Assembly: GCF_009932335.1 (NCBI RefSeq)
Contig: NZ_BLJF01000001.1
Span: 868,001-932,000 of the forward strand
Source: Pseudomonas asiatica
GTDB taxonomy: Bacteria; Pseudomonadota; Gammaproteobacteria; Pseudomonadales; Pseudomonadaceae
Reading direction: 5' to 3'
DNA length: 64,000 nt
In this document: positions 9,198 to 17,678 of the stretch, piece by piece
Position numbering within the stretch: position 1 is the first letter of the stretch
How the letters are laid out: every line of letters starts with the position of its first letter
Position numbers and translations under genes: made by a program
The notes under the pieces: generated by a model
What the model was told of the DNA's origin: nothing
What the model saw: only the letters and a program-made list of their open reading frames with translations
Database searches by the model: none

Positions 9198-9583
9198 TGG
9201 ACGCGTTTGAACCACGGCCGGACTGGGCTCGGCGTCTGCTGGGGCAGGGCGAGGCGCCCGACCCTCGCTTCACCTTGGCCAACGAGCGCACGTTCCTGGC
9301 CTGGATCCGTACCGCGCTGGCGTTGCTGGGAGGTGGCATTGCCATCGAGACCTTTGCCGGCCAGGCCCTGCAGGCGCCGCTTCGGCTCTGGCTTGTCGGC
9401 AGCCTGATGTTGCTGAGCATGTTGCTGAGCGCCGGCGCCTGCCTGCGTTGGCTGCGGGTGGAGCGTGCCTTGCGACAGCGCCGGCCATTGCCGCTGCCGG
9501 CGCTGGTGCCGCTGTTGGCACTGGGTTGCCTGATCGCGGCGTTGATGGCCGCTGTCGTGTTGTGGCCGCGCTGGCATGCCTGA
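9197..9583 (+). CDS. DUF202 (YidH-like) small membrane protein
   Basis: This 128-residue protein has three predicted membrane helices and the DUF202 signature RFTLANERTFLAWIRTALAL. Its ATG overlaps the stop of the DUF1329 gene by one base. YidH-type proteins are widespread inner-membrane proteins of unknown function. Here the protein is paired with a second DUF202 protein encoded immediately downstream (overlap ATGCCTGA), so the two probably form a hetero-oligomer. Linkage to the DUF1302/DUF1329 pair suggests a job in the same envelope process. No enzymatic motif is visible. Confidence 0.85.
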   Translation: MDAFEPRPDWARRLLGQGEAPDPRFTLANERTFLAWIRTALALLGGGIAIETFAGQALQAPLRLWLVGSLMLLSMLLSAGACLRWLRVERALRQRRPLPLPALVPLLALGCLIAALMAAVVLWPRWHA

Positions 9584-9869
9584 TCCGGGCTTGCAGGCCG
9601 AACGCACCGAACTGGCTTGGCGGCGTACCTGGTTGGCGCTGGTGGCGGTCGCGGGGTTGGCTTTGCGCCAGGGCGACCTGGCGCTGGCGGCAGTAGTCGG
9701 CTTCGCAACGCTGACGCTGTTGACCCGCCAGGGACGGCGCTACAGCGAGGGCCTGGCGATGTTGCGGGTCGAGCGCGGTCGGCCTGCGATTCTACCGGTA
9801 GTGGCACTGGGCAGCGCAGTGTGCCTGATGGCGCTGGCAGGGTTGTACCGGTTGGCGAACGGGGGCTGA
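9576..9869 (+). CDS. DUF202 (YidG-like) small membrane protein
   Basis: This 97-residue protein carries the shorter DUF202 signature LQAERTELAWRRTWLAL and three hydrophobic helices. The ATG lies within the end of the preceding YidH-like gene (8 bp overlap), a sign of translational coupling. The two-gene YidG/YidH arrangement is common in enterobacteria; its function is unknown. It is the last gene of the DUF1302 operon and is followed by a REP pair and the convergent alkylsulfatase gene. Confidence 0.82.
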   Translation: MPDPGLQAERTELAWRRTWLALVAVAGLALRQGDLALAAVVGFATLTLLTRQGRRYSEGLAMLRVERGRPAILPVVALGSAVCLMALAGLYRLANGG

Positions 9870-9950
9870 AACCCCTCCCACAGGTACGATGTGAATCCAG
9901 ACGCCATTGCGGTACCTGTGAGAGCGGGCTTGCCGGCGAAGATGCCGGCG
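9870..9950. repeat. REP inverted pair (partly degenerate)
   Basis: CCTCCCACAGGTAC at the left is matched in inverse by GGTACCTGTGAGAG at the right, followed by CGGGCTTGCCGGCG. This resembles the GGGAGCGGGCAAGCC-type P. putida REP. It sits between the convergent ends of the DUF202 gene and the alkylsulfatase gene. Confidence 0.7.
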
Positions 9951-9951
9951 C

Positions 9952-11913
9952 TCAAGGGGTCACGATGTTGAAACGCGAATCGGCGTTCTCCAGGCCGCCC
10001 ATGAAACGCAGGAACTTCACCCGCTCACCTTCGATGGAGATCTCGCCCAGCGTGGCCTCCTTGAGGAACCCGGTCTGCTTCAGGGCAATGCGGTCCAATG
10101 TCTGTTTGCTCATGCTCACCTGCACATCGGCCTGGGCGTGACGAGCCAGGTCGCGATGGGTGAGCACGCCGTTGCGCAGGGTCAGGGCGTAGTCTTCACC
10201 CAGGTCGGTGAAGCGCCAGTTGATGCTCAGGTCGCTCTCCGCCGCCTTGAAGGCATCCACCCGTACCCCAAGGTAATCGAAGAACAGGCTTGGGGTCAGT
10301 GCCCGCACCATGTCGTCGGCATTGCCGCCACTGCCGGTGGCGGCGGCTATTCCGCCGCGCAGCTCCTGGGCGCCGCTGAGGTAGGCGTTGCGCCAGGTAG
10401 CGTTCTCGCTCTGGTAACCCAGCTGTTCCAGCGCATCGGCCTGCAGTTCGCGCGCTGCGGTATTGCCCGGTTCGGCGAATACCAGATGGTTCACCAACTG
10501 CGCGACCCAGCGGTAGTCACCTTCGGCAAAGGCTTGGCGTGCCTGGGCCAGCACCTGATCGGCGCCACCCATTGCCGCCACGTAGCGCTTGCCGGCAGCT
10601 TGCGGCGGCAGTGGGTCGAGGTTGGCCGGGTTGCCATCGTAAAAGCCCATGTAGCGTTGGTAGACCGCACGTACGTTATGGCTGAGCGAGCCATAGTAGT
10701 CGCGGCTGTACCACTTGCTGGCCAGGCGCGGCGGGAGGTTGGCCAGGCTCTGGGCGATTTCCATTGGTGTCTGGCCCTGGTTGATCAGGCGCAAGGTCTG
10801 GCTATCGATGAAGGCATACATGTCGCGCTGGTCGGCCAGGTACTCGCGGATTGCCGGCCCGCCCCAGGTCGGCCAGTGATGCTGGGCGAACACTACCTCG
10901 GCCTGGTCGCCGTAACGCAACAGCGATTGGTCCAGGTAGTGCGCCCAGACTTTCGGGTCGCGTACCAGCGCACCGCGCAGGGTCAGCACATTGTGCTGCA
11001 CGTGGGTGGCGTTCTCGGCCATGCACAGAGCCTTGAGCCCAGGGAAGTAGATGTTCATCTCCGCTGGCGCTTCGGTGCCAGGGGTCAACTGGAACTCTAC
11101 CTCCACGCCGCTGAGGGTCATGCGTTGCAGCGGCTGGCTGATTTCCAGCGTCGGCGCTATCAGGCTGACGGTGGCGTTGGCCGGCACCCCTTTGCCCAGC
11201 CCGGCATCCACCTGGCCGCGTGGCCCGCGGGGCAGGGGGGCACCGTACATGTACTGGGCGCGGCGCTTCATGGCCGGGCCGGCCAGCACGTTTTCGCCGA
11301 TGGCATGCTCGAAGAAGCCTTCGGGTGCAATGACCTGGACCTTGCCGGCCTTTACGTCCGCCTTGTCGATCACCCCGCGCGCGCCACCGAAATGGTCGAT
11401 GTGCGGGTGGGTGTAGATCAGCGTGGTCACCGGCTTGCGCGGGCGGTGCCGAAAATACAGTTCAAGGCCGGCCCTGGCGGTTTCGACGGCCAGCAGCGGA
11501 TCGAGCACGATCAGCCCGTCCTGGCCTTCAACGATGGTCATGTTGGCCAGGTCCAGACCGCGGACCTGGTAGATGCCTTCGGTGACCTTGAACAGGCCGG
11601 CGATAGTGTTCAGCTGGGCGATGCGCCACAGGCTCGGGTTTACCGTGGCCGGGGCCTGCGTCGGGTCGAGAAAACGATACTGGCCCAGGTCCCACACAGT
11701 CTTGCCATCGGCGGTCGCGACCGGCCCGTCGAAGCGTTCAAGCAGCCCGCGCCGGGCCGCTTCGAAATCCCCGTGGTCATCGAACGGCAGGCGTTGCAGC
11801 CATTGCTGGTTGCTGGCCTGGGTGGCCGGGGTGGCATCCTTTGCCGCCGTAGTGGCCAGGCTCGGGAGGGGCGCCAGCAGGGCGAGCGCCAGCATCGACA
11901 GTGGGAAGCGCAT
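9952..11913 (-). CDS. Alkyl sulfatase, SdsA1/BDS1-type metallo-beta-lactamase fold, exported
   Basis: The 653-residue product starts with a signal peptide (cut near LPSLATTAA) and continues into the class III alkylsulfatase architecture: metallo-beta-lactamase domain, alpha-helical dimerisation domain, and C-terminal SCP2-like substrate-holding domain. The zinc motif THPHIDHFGG gives ligands H169, H171, D173 and H174. Further family stretches are GTEAPAEMNIYFPGLKALCM (carrying an expected metal Glu) and AENATHVQHN. Family members hydrolyse primary alkyl sulfates such as dodecyl sulfate to alcohol plus sulfate, allowing growth on or resistance to the detergent. The released alcohol could feed the nearby alcohol dehydrogenase and beta-oxidation operon, though that link is positional inference. 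Confidence 0.92.
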   Translation of the reverse strand: MRFPLSMLALALLAPLPSLATTAAKDATPATQASNQQWLQRLPFDDHGDFEAARRGLLERFDGPVATADGKTVWDLGQYRFLDPTQAPATVNPSLWRIAQLNTIAGLFKVTEGIYQVRGLDLANMTIVEGQDGLIVLDPLLAVETARAGLELYFRHRPRKPVTTLIYTHPHIDHFGGARGVIDKADVKAGKVQVIAPEGFFEHAIGENVLAGPAMKRRAQYMYGAPLPRGPRGQVDAGLGKGVPANATVSLIAPTLEISQPLQRMTLSGVEVEFQLTPGTEAPAEMNIYFPGLKALCMAENATHVQHNVLTLRGALVRDPKVWAHYLDQSLLRYGDQAEVVFAQHHWPTWGGPAIREYLADQRDMYAFIDSQTLRLINQGQTPMEIAQSLANLPPRLASKWYSRDYYGSLSHNVRAVYQRYMGFYDGNPANLDPLPPQAAGKRYVAAMGGADQVLAQARQAFAEGDYRWVAQLVNHLVFAEPGNTAARELQADALEQLGYQSENATWRNAYLSGAQELRGGIAAATGSGGNADDMVRALTPSLFFDYLGVRVDAFKAAESDLSINWRFTDLGEDYALTLRNGVLTHRDLARHAQADVQVSMSKQTLDRIALKQTGFLKEATLGEISIEGERVKFLRFMGGLENADSRFNIVTP

Positions 11914-12014
11914 GGTGTGTCCTTGTTGTTATGGTGGCGGACCACTGTAGGGGACGGGTTCGGGCACCAGCCAATACCAGAGCGGCATGGTTGCCATCGC
12001 ATTTGCTGATGGGC

Positions 12015-12920
12015 TCAGGCAGGCGGAAGCTCCATGATCTGCTCCACCAGCCAGGCCAGGGCGGGGTCGTGCCGACGATGGGTCAGGTGCACCAGTTCCA
12101 GCTCGAACGGCTCCAGGGCGAAGGGCAGTTCGTGCACCGCCAAGGGCAGCAACTTGGCGAACTGCTGCGCAAGTTGCCGCGGCAGCACCACGCACATCTC
12201 GGTGGCGGCGGCCAGATGCGCTGCTTGAAGGTAGTTGGGGGTGGTGTAGGCAATTTTCCGGGTCAGGCCTTGTTCGGCCAGCCATTGGTCGACCATGCCG
12301 CGGGTCTGGCCACCGTGTACCCAGATGTGCCGCAAACCAAGAAACGCCTGAAGATCCAGTGCCTGGTCCGGCGCCAGTTGCGGATGCTTCTGGCGCAGCG
12401 CGACTTGCAGGGTTTCACGCCTCCAGGGGCGGCGGCTGAAACGTGCCGGCACCTCATCGAAGCGCCCCAGCACCAGGTCGAGGTCGCCGCGGTCCAGCGC
12501 TTCGGCCGGCAGGTTGGGAGCCAGGTGCACTACATCGATGCGCAAGTGCGGGGCCAGTACCTGCAGGCGTGCCAGCAGCGGTGGCATGCACAACTGTTCG
12601 ACGAAGTCGGTGAGGGCGATGCGCAGTTGACGGTGGCTGCGCCGTGGCTCGAAGGCATCGCCAGTGGCCAGGGTCTGCTCGATTTGTTGCAGCGCCGCTC
12701 GAATCGGCCCTTCCAGCGCCAACGCCCGTGGCGTAGGGCGCATGCGCCGGCCCACACGAACCAGCAGCGGGTCGCCCAGCTGGTCGCGCAGCCGCGCCAG
12801 GGCGTTGCTGACAGTGGGCTGGGTCAGGGCCAGGCGTTCAGCCGCCCGTGAGACGTTCTGCTCGCGCAGCAACATGTCGAAGACCCGCAGCAGGTTCAGA
12901 TCGAAGTTGGAAATATTCAT
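12015..12920 (-). CDS. LysR-type regulator of the adjacent beta-oxidation operon (NahR/NodD-like)
   Basis: This 301-residue LysR protein starts at ATG 12920 (MNISNFDLNLLRVFDMLL), and the helix-turn-helix includes NVSRAAERLALTQPTVSNAL. The FDLNLL opening is typical of the NahR/LinR/NodD branch. It diverges from the five-gene beta-oxidation operon across 101 bp containing a perfect GAAATT-GA-AATTTC palindrome. From memory, the equivalent regulator in P. putida KT2440 (PP_2046, with PP_2047-2051 as target) acquired mutations during laboratory adaptation to 1,4-butanediol. If this is the ortholog, it controls oxidation of diol- or hydroxyacid-derived CoA esters. Longer in-frame starts exist but precede the conserved N-terminus. 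Confidence 0.9.
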   Translation of the reverse strand: MNISNFDLNLLRVFDMLLREQNVSRAAERLALTQPTVSNALARLRDQLGDPLLVRVGRRMRPTPRALALEGPIRAALQQIEQTLATGDAFEPRRSHRQLRIALTDFVEQLCMPPLLARLQVLAPHLRIDVVHLAPNLPAEALDRGDLDLVLGRFDEVPARFSRRPWRRETLQVALRQKHPQLAPDQALDLQAFLGLRHIWVHGGQTRGMVDQWLAEQGLTRKIAYTTPNYLQAAHLAAATEMCVVLPRQLAQQFAKLLPLAVHELPFALEPFELELVHLTHRRHDPALAWLVEQIMELPPA

Positions 12921-12940
12921 GGGCAGAATATATGGCATAC

Positions 12941-12954
12941 GAAATTGAAATTTC
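12941..12954. promoter_or_regulatory. LysR operator candidate GAAATT-GA-AATTTC
   Basis: A perfect 6-2-6 inverted repeat lies in the 101-bp divergent gap between the LysR gene and the beta-oxidation operon. AT-rich dyads of this kind are typical LysR recognition sites. No convincing -35/-10 pair could be fixed, so only the operator is proposed. Confidence 0.6.
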
Positions 12955-13021
12955 AAAAATACCTGCGGCCTGCTTAGGGTGATGCCTGTCCTCATACCTA
13001 CAACAAGCAGGAGCGTTGCGC

Positions 13022-14260
13022 GTGAATACCCCCTTTGCGATCAACCAGGTGGCCGTGATAGGCGCAGGTACCATGGGCCGCGGCATTGTCATCAGCCTCG
13101 CCAGTGCCGGGCTGTCGGTGCTGTGGCTCGACAGCAACGCATCAGCCCTGGACGCTGGCCTGAGCATGGTCAGCCAGGCCTGGACCCAGCAGGTGGAGAA
13201 GCAGCGTGTCACCCAGGCCGAGGCTGAAGCCTGCCTGGCGCGAGTGCAGGCGGTGGATGGCTACGCCGCGCTGGCCCAGGCCGATCTGGTGATCGAGGCA
13301 GTGTATGAAAGCCTTGAACTCAAACAGGAAATCTTCCGGGCCCTGGACCAGCACCTCAAACCGGAGGCGATCCTGGCCAGCAATACCTCGGCGCTGGACA
13401 TCGACGCGATCGCGGCGGTGACCCGGCGACCGTCGCACGTACTGGGCCTGCATTTCTTCAGCCCCGCGCATGTCATGAAGCTGCTCGAGATAGTGCGCGG
13501 CGCGCACACCGACCAGGCGGTGCTCCATACCGCCCTGGCGCTGGGCGAGCGCCTGGGCAAGGTGGCGGTAGTGGCCGGCAACTGCCCCGGTTTCATCGGC
13601 AACCGCATGCTGCGCAGTTATGTGGCCGAAGCGCGCAAGTTGCTGCTCGAAGGCGCGCTGCCGCACCAGGTGGATGCGGTGCTGCAACAGTTCGGTTTTG
13701 CCATGGGCCCGTTCCGCATGTACGACGTGGTCGGTATCGACCTGGAATGGCGTGCCCGCCAGCTGGCCAGGCAGGGCATGCACGATCCGCTGGTGCAAGT
13801 GGATAATGCGCTGTGTGATCTGGGGCGGCTGGGTCAGAAGACAGGGAAGGGCTATTACCGTTATGCACCTGGCAGCCGCCAGGCCGAGCATGACCCCGAG
13901 GTCGACGCCCTGGTGCTCAAGATTTCCAACGACCTGGGTTACCGACGCCGGGGCATCAGCGCCGAGGAAATCGTCGAGCGCTGCCTGCTGGCGCTGGTCA
14001 ACGAGGGCGCGAAGATTCTGCAGGAAGGCATCGCTGCCAGCAGCGCCGACATCGACCGGGTGTGGCTCAACGGCTATGGCTTCCCTGCGGCCACAGGTGG
14101 CCCGATGCGCTGGGCCGATGACCAGGGTGCAGCATTCGTCCTGGCTCGGCTGGAATACCTGCAAAGCGTACTGGGCGAGCACTGGCGCCCGGCCGCTCTG
14201 CTCTGCACGCTGGTGGCCAACGGCAAGCGTTTCGAGCAGCAGGCGGAGGTTCAGGCATGA
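13022..14260 (+). CDS. 3-hydroxyacyl-CoA dehydrogenase (two-domain, FadB-like without hydratase)
   Basis: This 412-residue NAD enzyme oxidises (S)-3-hydroxyacyl-CoA to 3-ketoacyl-CoA. The Rossmann motif VIGAGTMGRG is near the N-terminus, and HFFSPAHVMKLLEIV contains the catalytic His-Glu pair region. PGFIGNRM is followed by two tandem C-terminal dimerisation domains, the second marked by GYGFPAATGGPMRWAD as in FadB. The crotonase half of FadB is absent. The start is GTG at 13022, chosen because AGGAG lies 8 bp upstream; a TTG at 13016 is too close to it. It is the first gene of an operon joined by ATGA-type overlaps, and the next gene starts inside its stop. Confidence 0.93.
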   Translation: MNTPFAINQVAVIGAGTMGRGIVISLASAGLSVLWLDSNASALDAGLSMVSQAWTQQVEKQRVTQAEAEACLARVQAVDGYAALAQADLVIEAVYESLELKQEIFRALDQHLKPEAILASNTSALDIDAIAAVTRRPSHVLGLHFFSPAHVMKLLEIVRGAHTDQAVLHTALALGERLGKVAVVAGNCPGFIGNRMLRSYVAEARKLLLEGALPHQVDAVLQQFGFAMGPFRMYDVVGIDLEWRARQLARQGMHDPLVQVDNALCDLGRLGQKTGKGYYRYAPGSRQAEHDPEVDALVLKISNDLGYRRRGISAEEIVERCLLALVNEGAKILQEGIAASSADIDRVWLNGYGFPAATGGPMRWADDQGAAFVLARLEYLQSVLGEHWRPAALLCTLVANGKRFEQQAEVQA

Positions 14261-16032
14261 ACTACCAGGCTCCCTTGCGCGACATGCGCTTCGTGCTGCA
14301 TGAGCTGTTCGACGTTGCCGCCCATTGTCAGCAGCTGGGTATCGAACTGGACCGCGACACACTCGACGGCATACTGGAAGAGGCCGCGCGCTTTACCGGC
14401 GAGGTAGTCGCTCCGCTCAACCGCAACAGTGACGAGCAGGGCTGCCAGTTGGCTGATGGGGAGGTCATCACGCCCGATGGTTTCCGCGACGCCTACCGGC
14501 AATACGTGGCCCATGGCTGGGCCAGCATGACCGGGCCGCAGGCTTACGGCGGTCAGGGCCTGCCGCAAATGGCCTCGGCCAGCTTCCACGAAATGCTGAT
14601 GGCCGCGTCGTTGTCGTTCCGCATCTACTCCGGCCTCACCGAAGGTGCCGTGCTGGCTTTGCATCGCCATGGCAGCCCGGCGTTGCAGCAGTCCTATCTG
14701 GCGCGCATGGTCAGTGGCGAGTGGGCCGGCACCATGTGCCTCACCGAGCCGCAGGCCGGCACCGACCTGGCCTTGCTGCGCACCCGCGCCCAGCCGCAGG
14801 TCGACGGTTCCTATCGCATCACAGGCAGCAAGATCTTCATCAGTGGCGGCGAACAGGACCTGACCGACAATATCGTTCATCTGGTACTTGCACGCCTGCC
14901 CGATGCGCCGGCCGGGGTGCGGGGCATCAGCCTGTTCCTGGTGCCCAAGCTGCTGCCGGGTGGCGAACGCAACGCGTTGGGCTGTGGCGCGCTGGAGCAC
15001 AAGATGGGCATCAAGGGCGCCTCGACTTGCGTGATGAATTTCGACGGTGCCCAGGGATGGCTGGTAGGCGAGGCCAACCAAGGCCTGGCGTGCATGTTTA
15101 CCATGATGAACGACGCCCGTTTCCAAGTCGGCCTGCAGGGGCTGGGCATTGCCGAAGCGGCCTTCCAGGGGGGGCTGGCCTATGCACGCGAGCGCTTGCA
15201 ATCGCGCGCGCTGACCGGCCCGGCGGCGGCGGACAGGCCGGCCGATCCGATCATCGTCCACCCGGATGTGCGACGCATGCTGCTGACCCAGAAAACCCTT
15301 ACCGAGGGCTGCCGAATGCTGGCCATCTATACCGCCCGGCAGCTCGACCTGGAGCACGCAGCGCCTGGCGATCAGGCACGCAAGGGCGCAACCCGGCGGG
15401 CGGCACTGCTGATCCCGATCGTCAAGGCGTTTTTCACCGATGTCGGGCAGGAGGTCGCCAGCCTTGGCGTGCAGCTATATGGCGGACACGGCTATATCCG
15501 CGAGTGGGGCATGGAGCAGTTGATGCGCGACAGCCGCATCACCCAGCTCTATGAAGGCACCAACGGCATCCAGGCTCTCGACCTGGTGCGCCGCAAGCTG
15601 CTGGGCGACGGCGGGGCCGAGCTGAACTTGCTGGTCGATGAACTGGCCGTGCATGTCGAGGCGGCTGGTGTCGGTGGTGGTCTGCATGCCATGGCGATAG
15701 CGGTCGGGCAGCGCCTGGAGGAATGGCGTGCGCTGGCAGGCCATGTAGTCGAGGCTTGCCAGCGTGACCCTCAGGAAATGGGCGCGGTCTCGGTGGACTT
15801 CCTGGCCTACTCGGCCTATGTGCTGCTCGCCGCGTTGTGGCTGCAGGCGGCCGTGCGCGCCGAGACGGCGCTGGCTGGCGGCAGTGCCGAAACGGATTTC
15901 TACCGGGCCAAGCTGCACGCGGCGCAGTTCTACTGGCGACGCGTCCTGCCCCGCGCCACCGCGCACCGCGAAGCCCTGCTGGGCGGTGCAGATTGCCTCA
16001 TGGCACTGCCAGCGAGTGACTTCGCCTTCTGA
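14257..16032 (+). CDS. Acyl-CoA dehydrogenase, large DmdC-like type
   Basis: The 591 residues exceed the usual 380 because of an extra C-terminal helical domain, as in 3-methylmercaptopropionyl-CoA dehydrogenase (DmdC) relatives. The opening MNYQAPLRDMRFVLHELFD is characteristic of that group. MCLTEPQAGTDLALLRTRA is the FAD/substrate signature, and the catalytic base is intact as E433 in LYEGTNGIQ. The gene is translationally coupled to the hydroxyacyl-CoA dehydrogenase (ATGA overlap). DmdC-like enzymes accept short and medium acyl-CoAs in many bacteria, so no dimethylsulfoniopropionate role is implied. It would supply enoyl-CoA in this operon. Confidence 0.93.
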   Translation: MNYQAPLRDMRFVLHELFDVAAHCQQLGIELDRDTLDGILEEAARFTGEVVAPLNRNSDEQGCQLADGEVITPDGFRDAYRQYVAHGWASMTGPQAYGGQGLPQMASASFHEMLMAASLSFRIYSGLTEGAVLALHRHGSPALQQSYLARMVSGEWAGTMCLTEPQAGTDLALLRTRAQPQVDGSYRITGSKIFISGGEQDLTDNIVHLVLARLPDAPAGVRGISLFLVPKLLPGGERNALGCGALEHKMGIKGASTCVMNFDGAQGWLVGEANQGLACMFTMMNDARFQVGLQGLGIAEAAFQGGLAYARERLQSRALTGPAAADRPADPIIVHPDVRRMLLTQKTLTEGCRMLAIYTARQLDLEHAAPGDQARKGATRRAALLIPIVKAFFTDVGQEVASLGVQLYGGHGYIREWGMEQLMRDSRITQLYEGTNGIQALDLVRRKLLGDGGAELNLLVDELAVHVEAAGVGGGLHAMAIAVGQRLEEWRALAGHVVEACQRDPQEMGAVSVDFLAYSAYVLLAALWLQAAVRAETALAGGSAETDFYRAKLHAAQFYWRRVLPRATAHREALLGGADCLMALPASDFAF

Positions 16033-16062
16033 CGCAGGGCCAACGACGACAAGGAGAGCCAG

Positions 16063-17226
16063 ATGCAGCCTTTCAGCTTTGCCACTACCGGGCAGATCCT
16101 CTGCGAAGCGGGCGCGGTGCAGCGCCTTGCCACTCTGTGCCGCGAGCGCGGCGCACGGCGCGTGCTGATCGTCAGTGACCCCGGTATCGCCCGCCTGGGC
16201 ATGCTCGATGATCTGCTACCGGGATTCACGACGGCCAAGGTCGGCGTGGCGATCTTCAGCGAGGTTACCGCCGACCCCAGCGAAGCTTGTGTACTGGCAG
16301 CCACCCAGCGGGCCCGGCATATCGGTGCCGACCTGGTGGTGGGCTTTGGCGGCGGCAGTTCGATGGATGTTGCCAAGCTGGTCGCGCTGCTGGCCCACAG
16401 CGACTGCAACCAGCCGCTTGCCGAACTGTATGGCATGGACAAGGCCAAGGGCCGACGCCTGCCGTTGATCCAGGTGCCGACCACGGCCGGCACTGGTTCG
16501 GAGGTGACGCCGATCGCCATCGTCACCACCGGCGCCACCAGCAAGATGGGCATCGTCTCGCCGCTGCTGCTGCCGGACCTGGCGGTACTCGATGCCGTCT
16601 GCACGCTCGGCCTGCCCCCGGCGGTAACCGCCGCGACCGGTATCGATGCCATGGTGCATGCCATCGAAGCCTATACCAGCCGTCTCAAGCGCAACCCGCT
16701 GTCGAGCCTGCTGGCGCGCGAGGCGCTGCGGCTGCTGGCGGAAAACCTGGATCAGGCCGTGCACAATGGCGGCAATCTGGATGCGCGTCAGGCCATGCTG
16801 CTGGGCGCCTGCCTGGCCGGCCAGGCGTTTGCCAATGCCCCGGTGGCGGCGGTGCACGCGCTGGCTTACCCGTTGGGTGGGCACTTCCACATTCCCCATG
16901 GCCTGTCCAATGCATTGGTGTTGCCGCATGTGCTGCGTTTCAACCTGCCCGTGACGGTGACGGACTATGCCCAGCTGGCGGTGCCCCTGTTGGGCGCACG
17001 GTTGCAGCCTGGCGACCTGCACCGGCAGGCTGATCAGTTCGTCGAGGAACTGGCCGCGCTGGGCGCCCGCTGCGGTTTGCCTGGGCGGCTGCGTGATGCC
17101 GATGTTCCGCGCCTTCGCCTGCCGCAACTGGCAGAAGATGCCATGCAACAGCAGCGCCTGCTGGTCAACAACCCGCGTGAAGTCACCCAGGCCGATGCAC
17201 TGGCCATCTACGAGGCTGCCTACTGA
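16063..17226 (+). CDS. Iron-containing alcohol dehydrogenase
   Basis: This 387-residue NAD(P)-dependent dehydrogenase belongs to the iron-activated family III. The nucleotide-binding GFGGGSSMDVAK and TAGTGSEVTPIAIVT motifs are present. The four expected metal ligands are D195, H199, H265 and H279, the latter two in AVHALAYPLG and HFHIPHG. It would oxidise a primary alcohol or hydroxyacid, or reduce an aldehyde. AAGGAG lies upstream, 30 bp after the acyl-CoA dehydrogenase stop. Within this operon it probably makes an aldehyde or semialdehyde that enters CoA-ester oxidation. No aldehyde dehydrogenase is encoded nearby. Confidence 0.93.
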   Translation: MQPFSFATTGQILCEAGAVQRLATLCRERGARRVLIVSDPGIARLGMLDDLLPGFTTAKVGVAIFSEVTADPSEACVLAATQRARHIGADLVVGFGGGSSMDVAKLVALLAHSDCNQPLAELYGMDKAKGRRLPLIQVPTTAGTGSEVTPIAIVTTGATSKMGIVSPLLLPDLAVLDAVCTLGLPPAVTAATGIDAMVHAIEAYTSRLKRNPLSSLLAREALRLLAENLDQAVHNGGNLDARQAMLLGACLAGQAFANAPVAAVHALAYPLGGHFHIPHGLSNALVLPHVLRFNLPVTVTDYAQLAVPLLGARLQPGDLHRQADQFVEELAALGARCGLPGRLRDADVPRLRLPQLAEDAMQQQRLLVNNPREVTQADALAIYEAAY

Positions 17227-17678
17227 TGAGCGTGCATCGGCAACGTGACTACTACCGGCACTACACGCCAATCGCCACCCGCTGGCATGACAATGACGCC
17301 TACGGGCACGTGAACAACGTGGTCTATTACGGCTTTTTCGACAGCGCCGTGAACCGCCTGCTGATCGAGCAGGGCGGACTGGATATCCACCATGGCGCGG
17401 TGATTGCGCTGGTGGTCAGTTCGGCCTGCGACTACCAGTCGCCTGTAGCGTTTCCGCAGGGCATCGAGGTGGGCTTGGCGGTAAGCCGGCTGGGCAACAC
17501 CTCGGTGCAGTACCAGTTGGCCGTATTCATCCAGGGCCAATCCCTGGCTTGCGCCACCGGACGCTTCGTCCATGTATTCGTCGACCGGCAGGGCCGACGC
17601 CCGGTCCCGGTGCCTGCCCGCTTGCGGCAGGTGTTGAGCGAACTGCAGCCTTTACTCCCCGAGGAATTTCGACCATGA
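17226..17678 (+). CDS. Acyl-CoA thioesterase, 4HBT hotdog fold
   Basis: This 150-residue hotdog-fold protein resembles the 4-hydroxybenzoyl-CoA thioesterase / YbgC group. The signature [20 protein letters not shown] contains the catalytic Asp and the HVNN helix start. It would hydrolyse short or aromatic acyl-CoAs, perhaps relieving CoA sequestration during catabolism. Its ATG overlaps the alcohol dehydrogenase stop by one base, and its own stop is inside the thiolase start (ATGA), so it is firmly part of the operon. Confidence 0.9.
   Translation: MSVHRQRDYYRHYTPIATRWHDNDAYGHVNNVVYYGFFDSAVNRLLIEQGGLDIHHGAVIALVVSSACDYQSPVAFPQGIEVGLAVSRLGNTSVQYQLAVFIQGQSLACATGRFVHVFVDRQGRRPVPVPARLRQVLSELQPLLPEEFRP

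Noticed and set aside
10138..12009. Long open frame antisense to the alkylsulfatase gene
   Set aside because: The alkylsulfatase has a signal peptide and intact zinc motif on the minus strand; the plus reading shows no family pattern.
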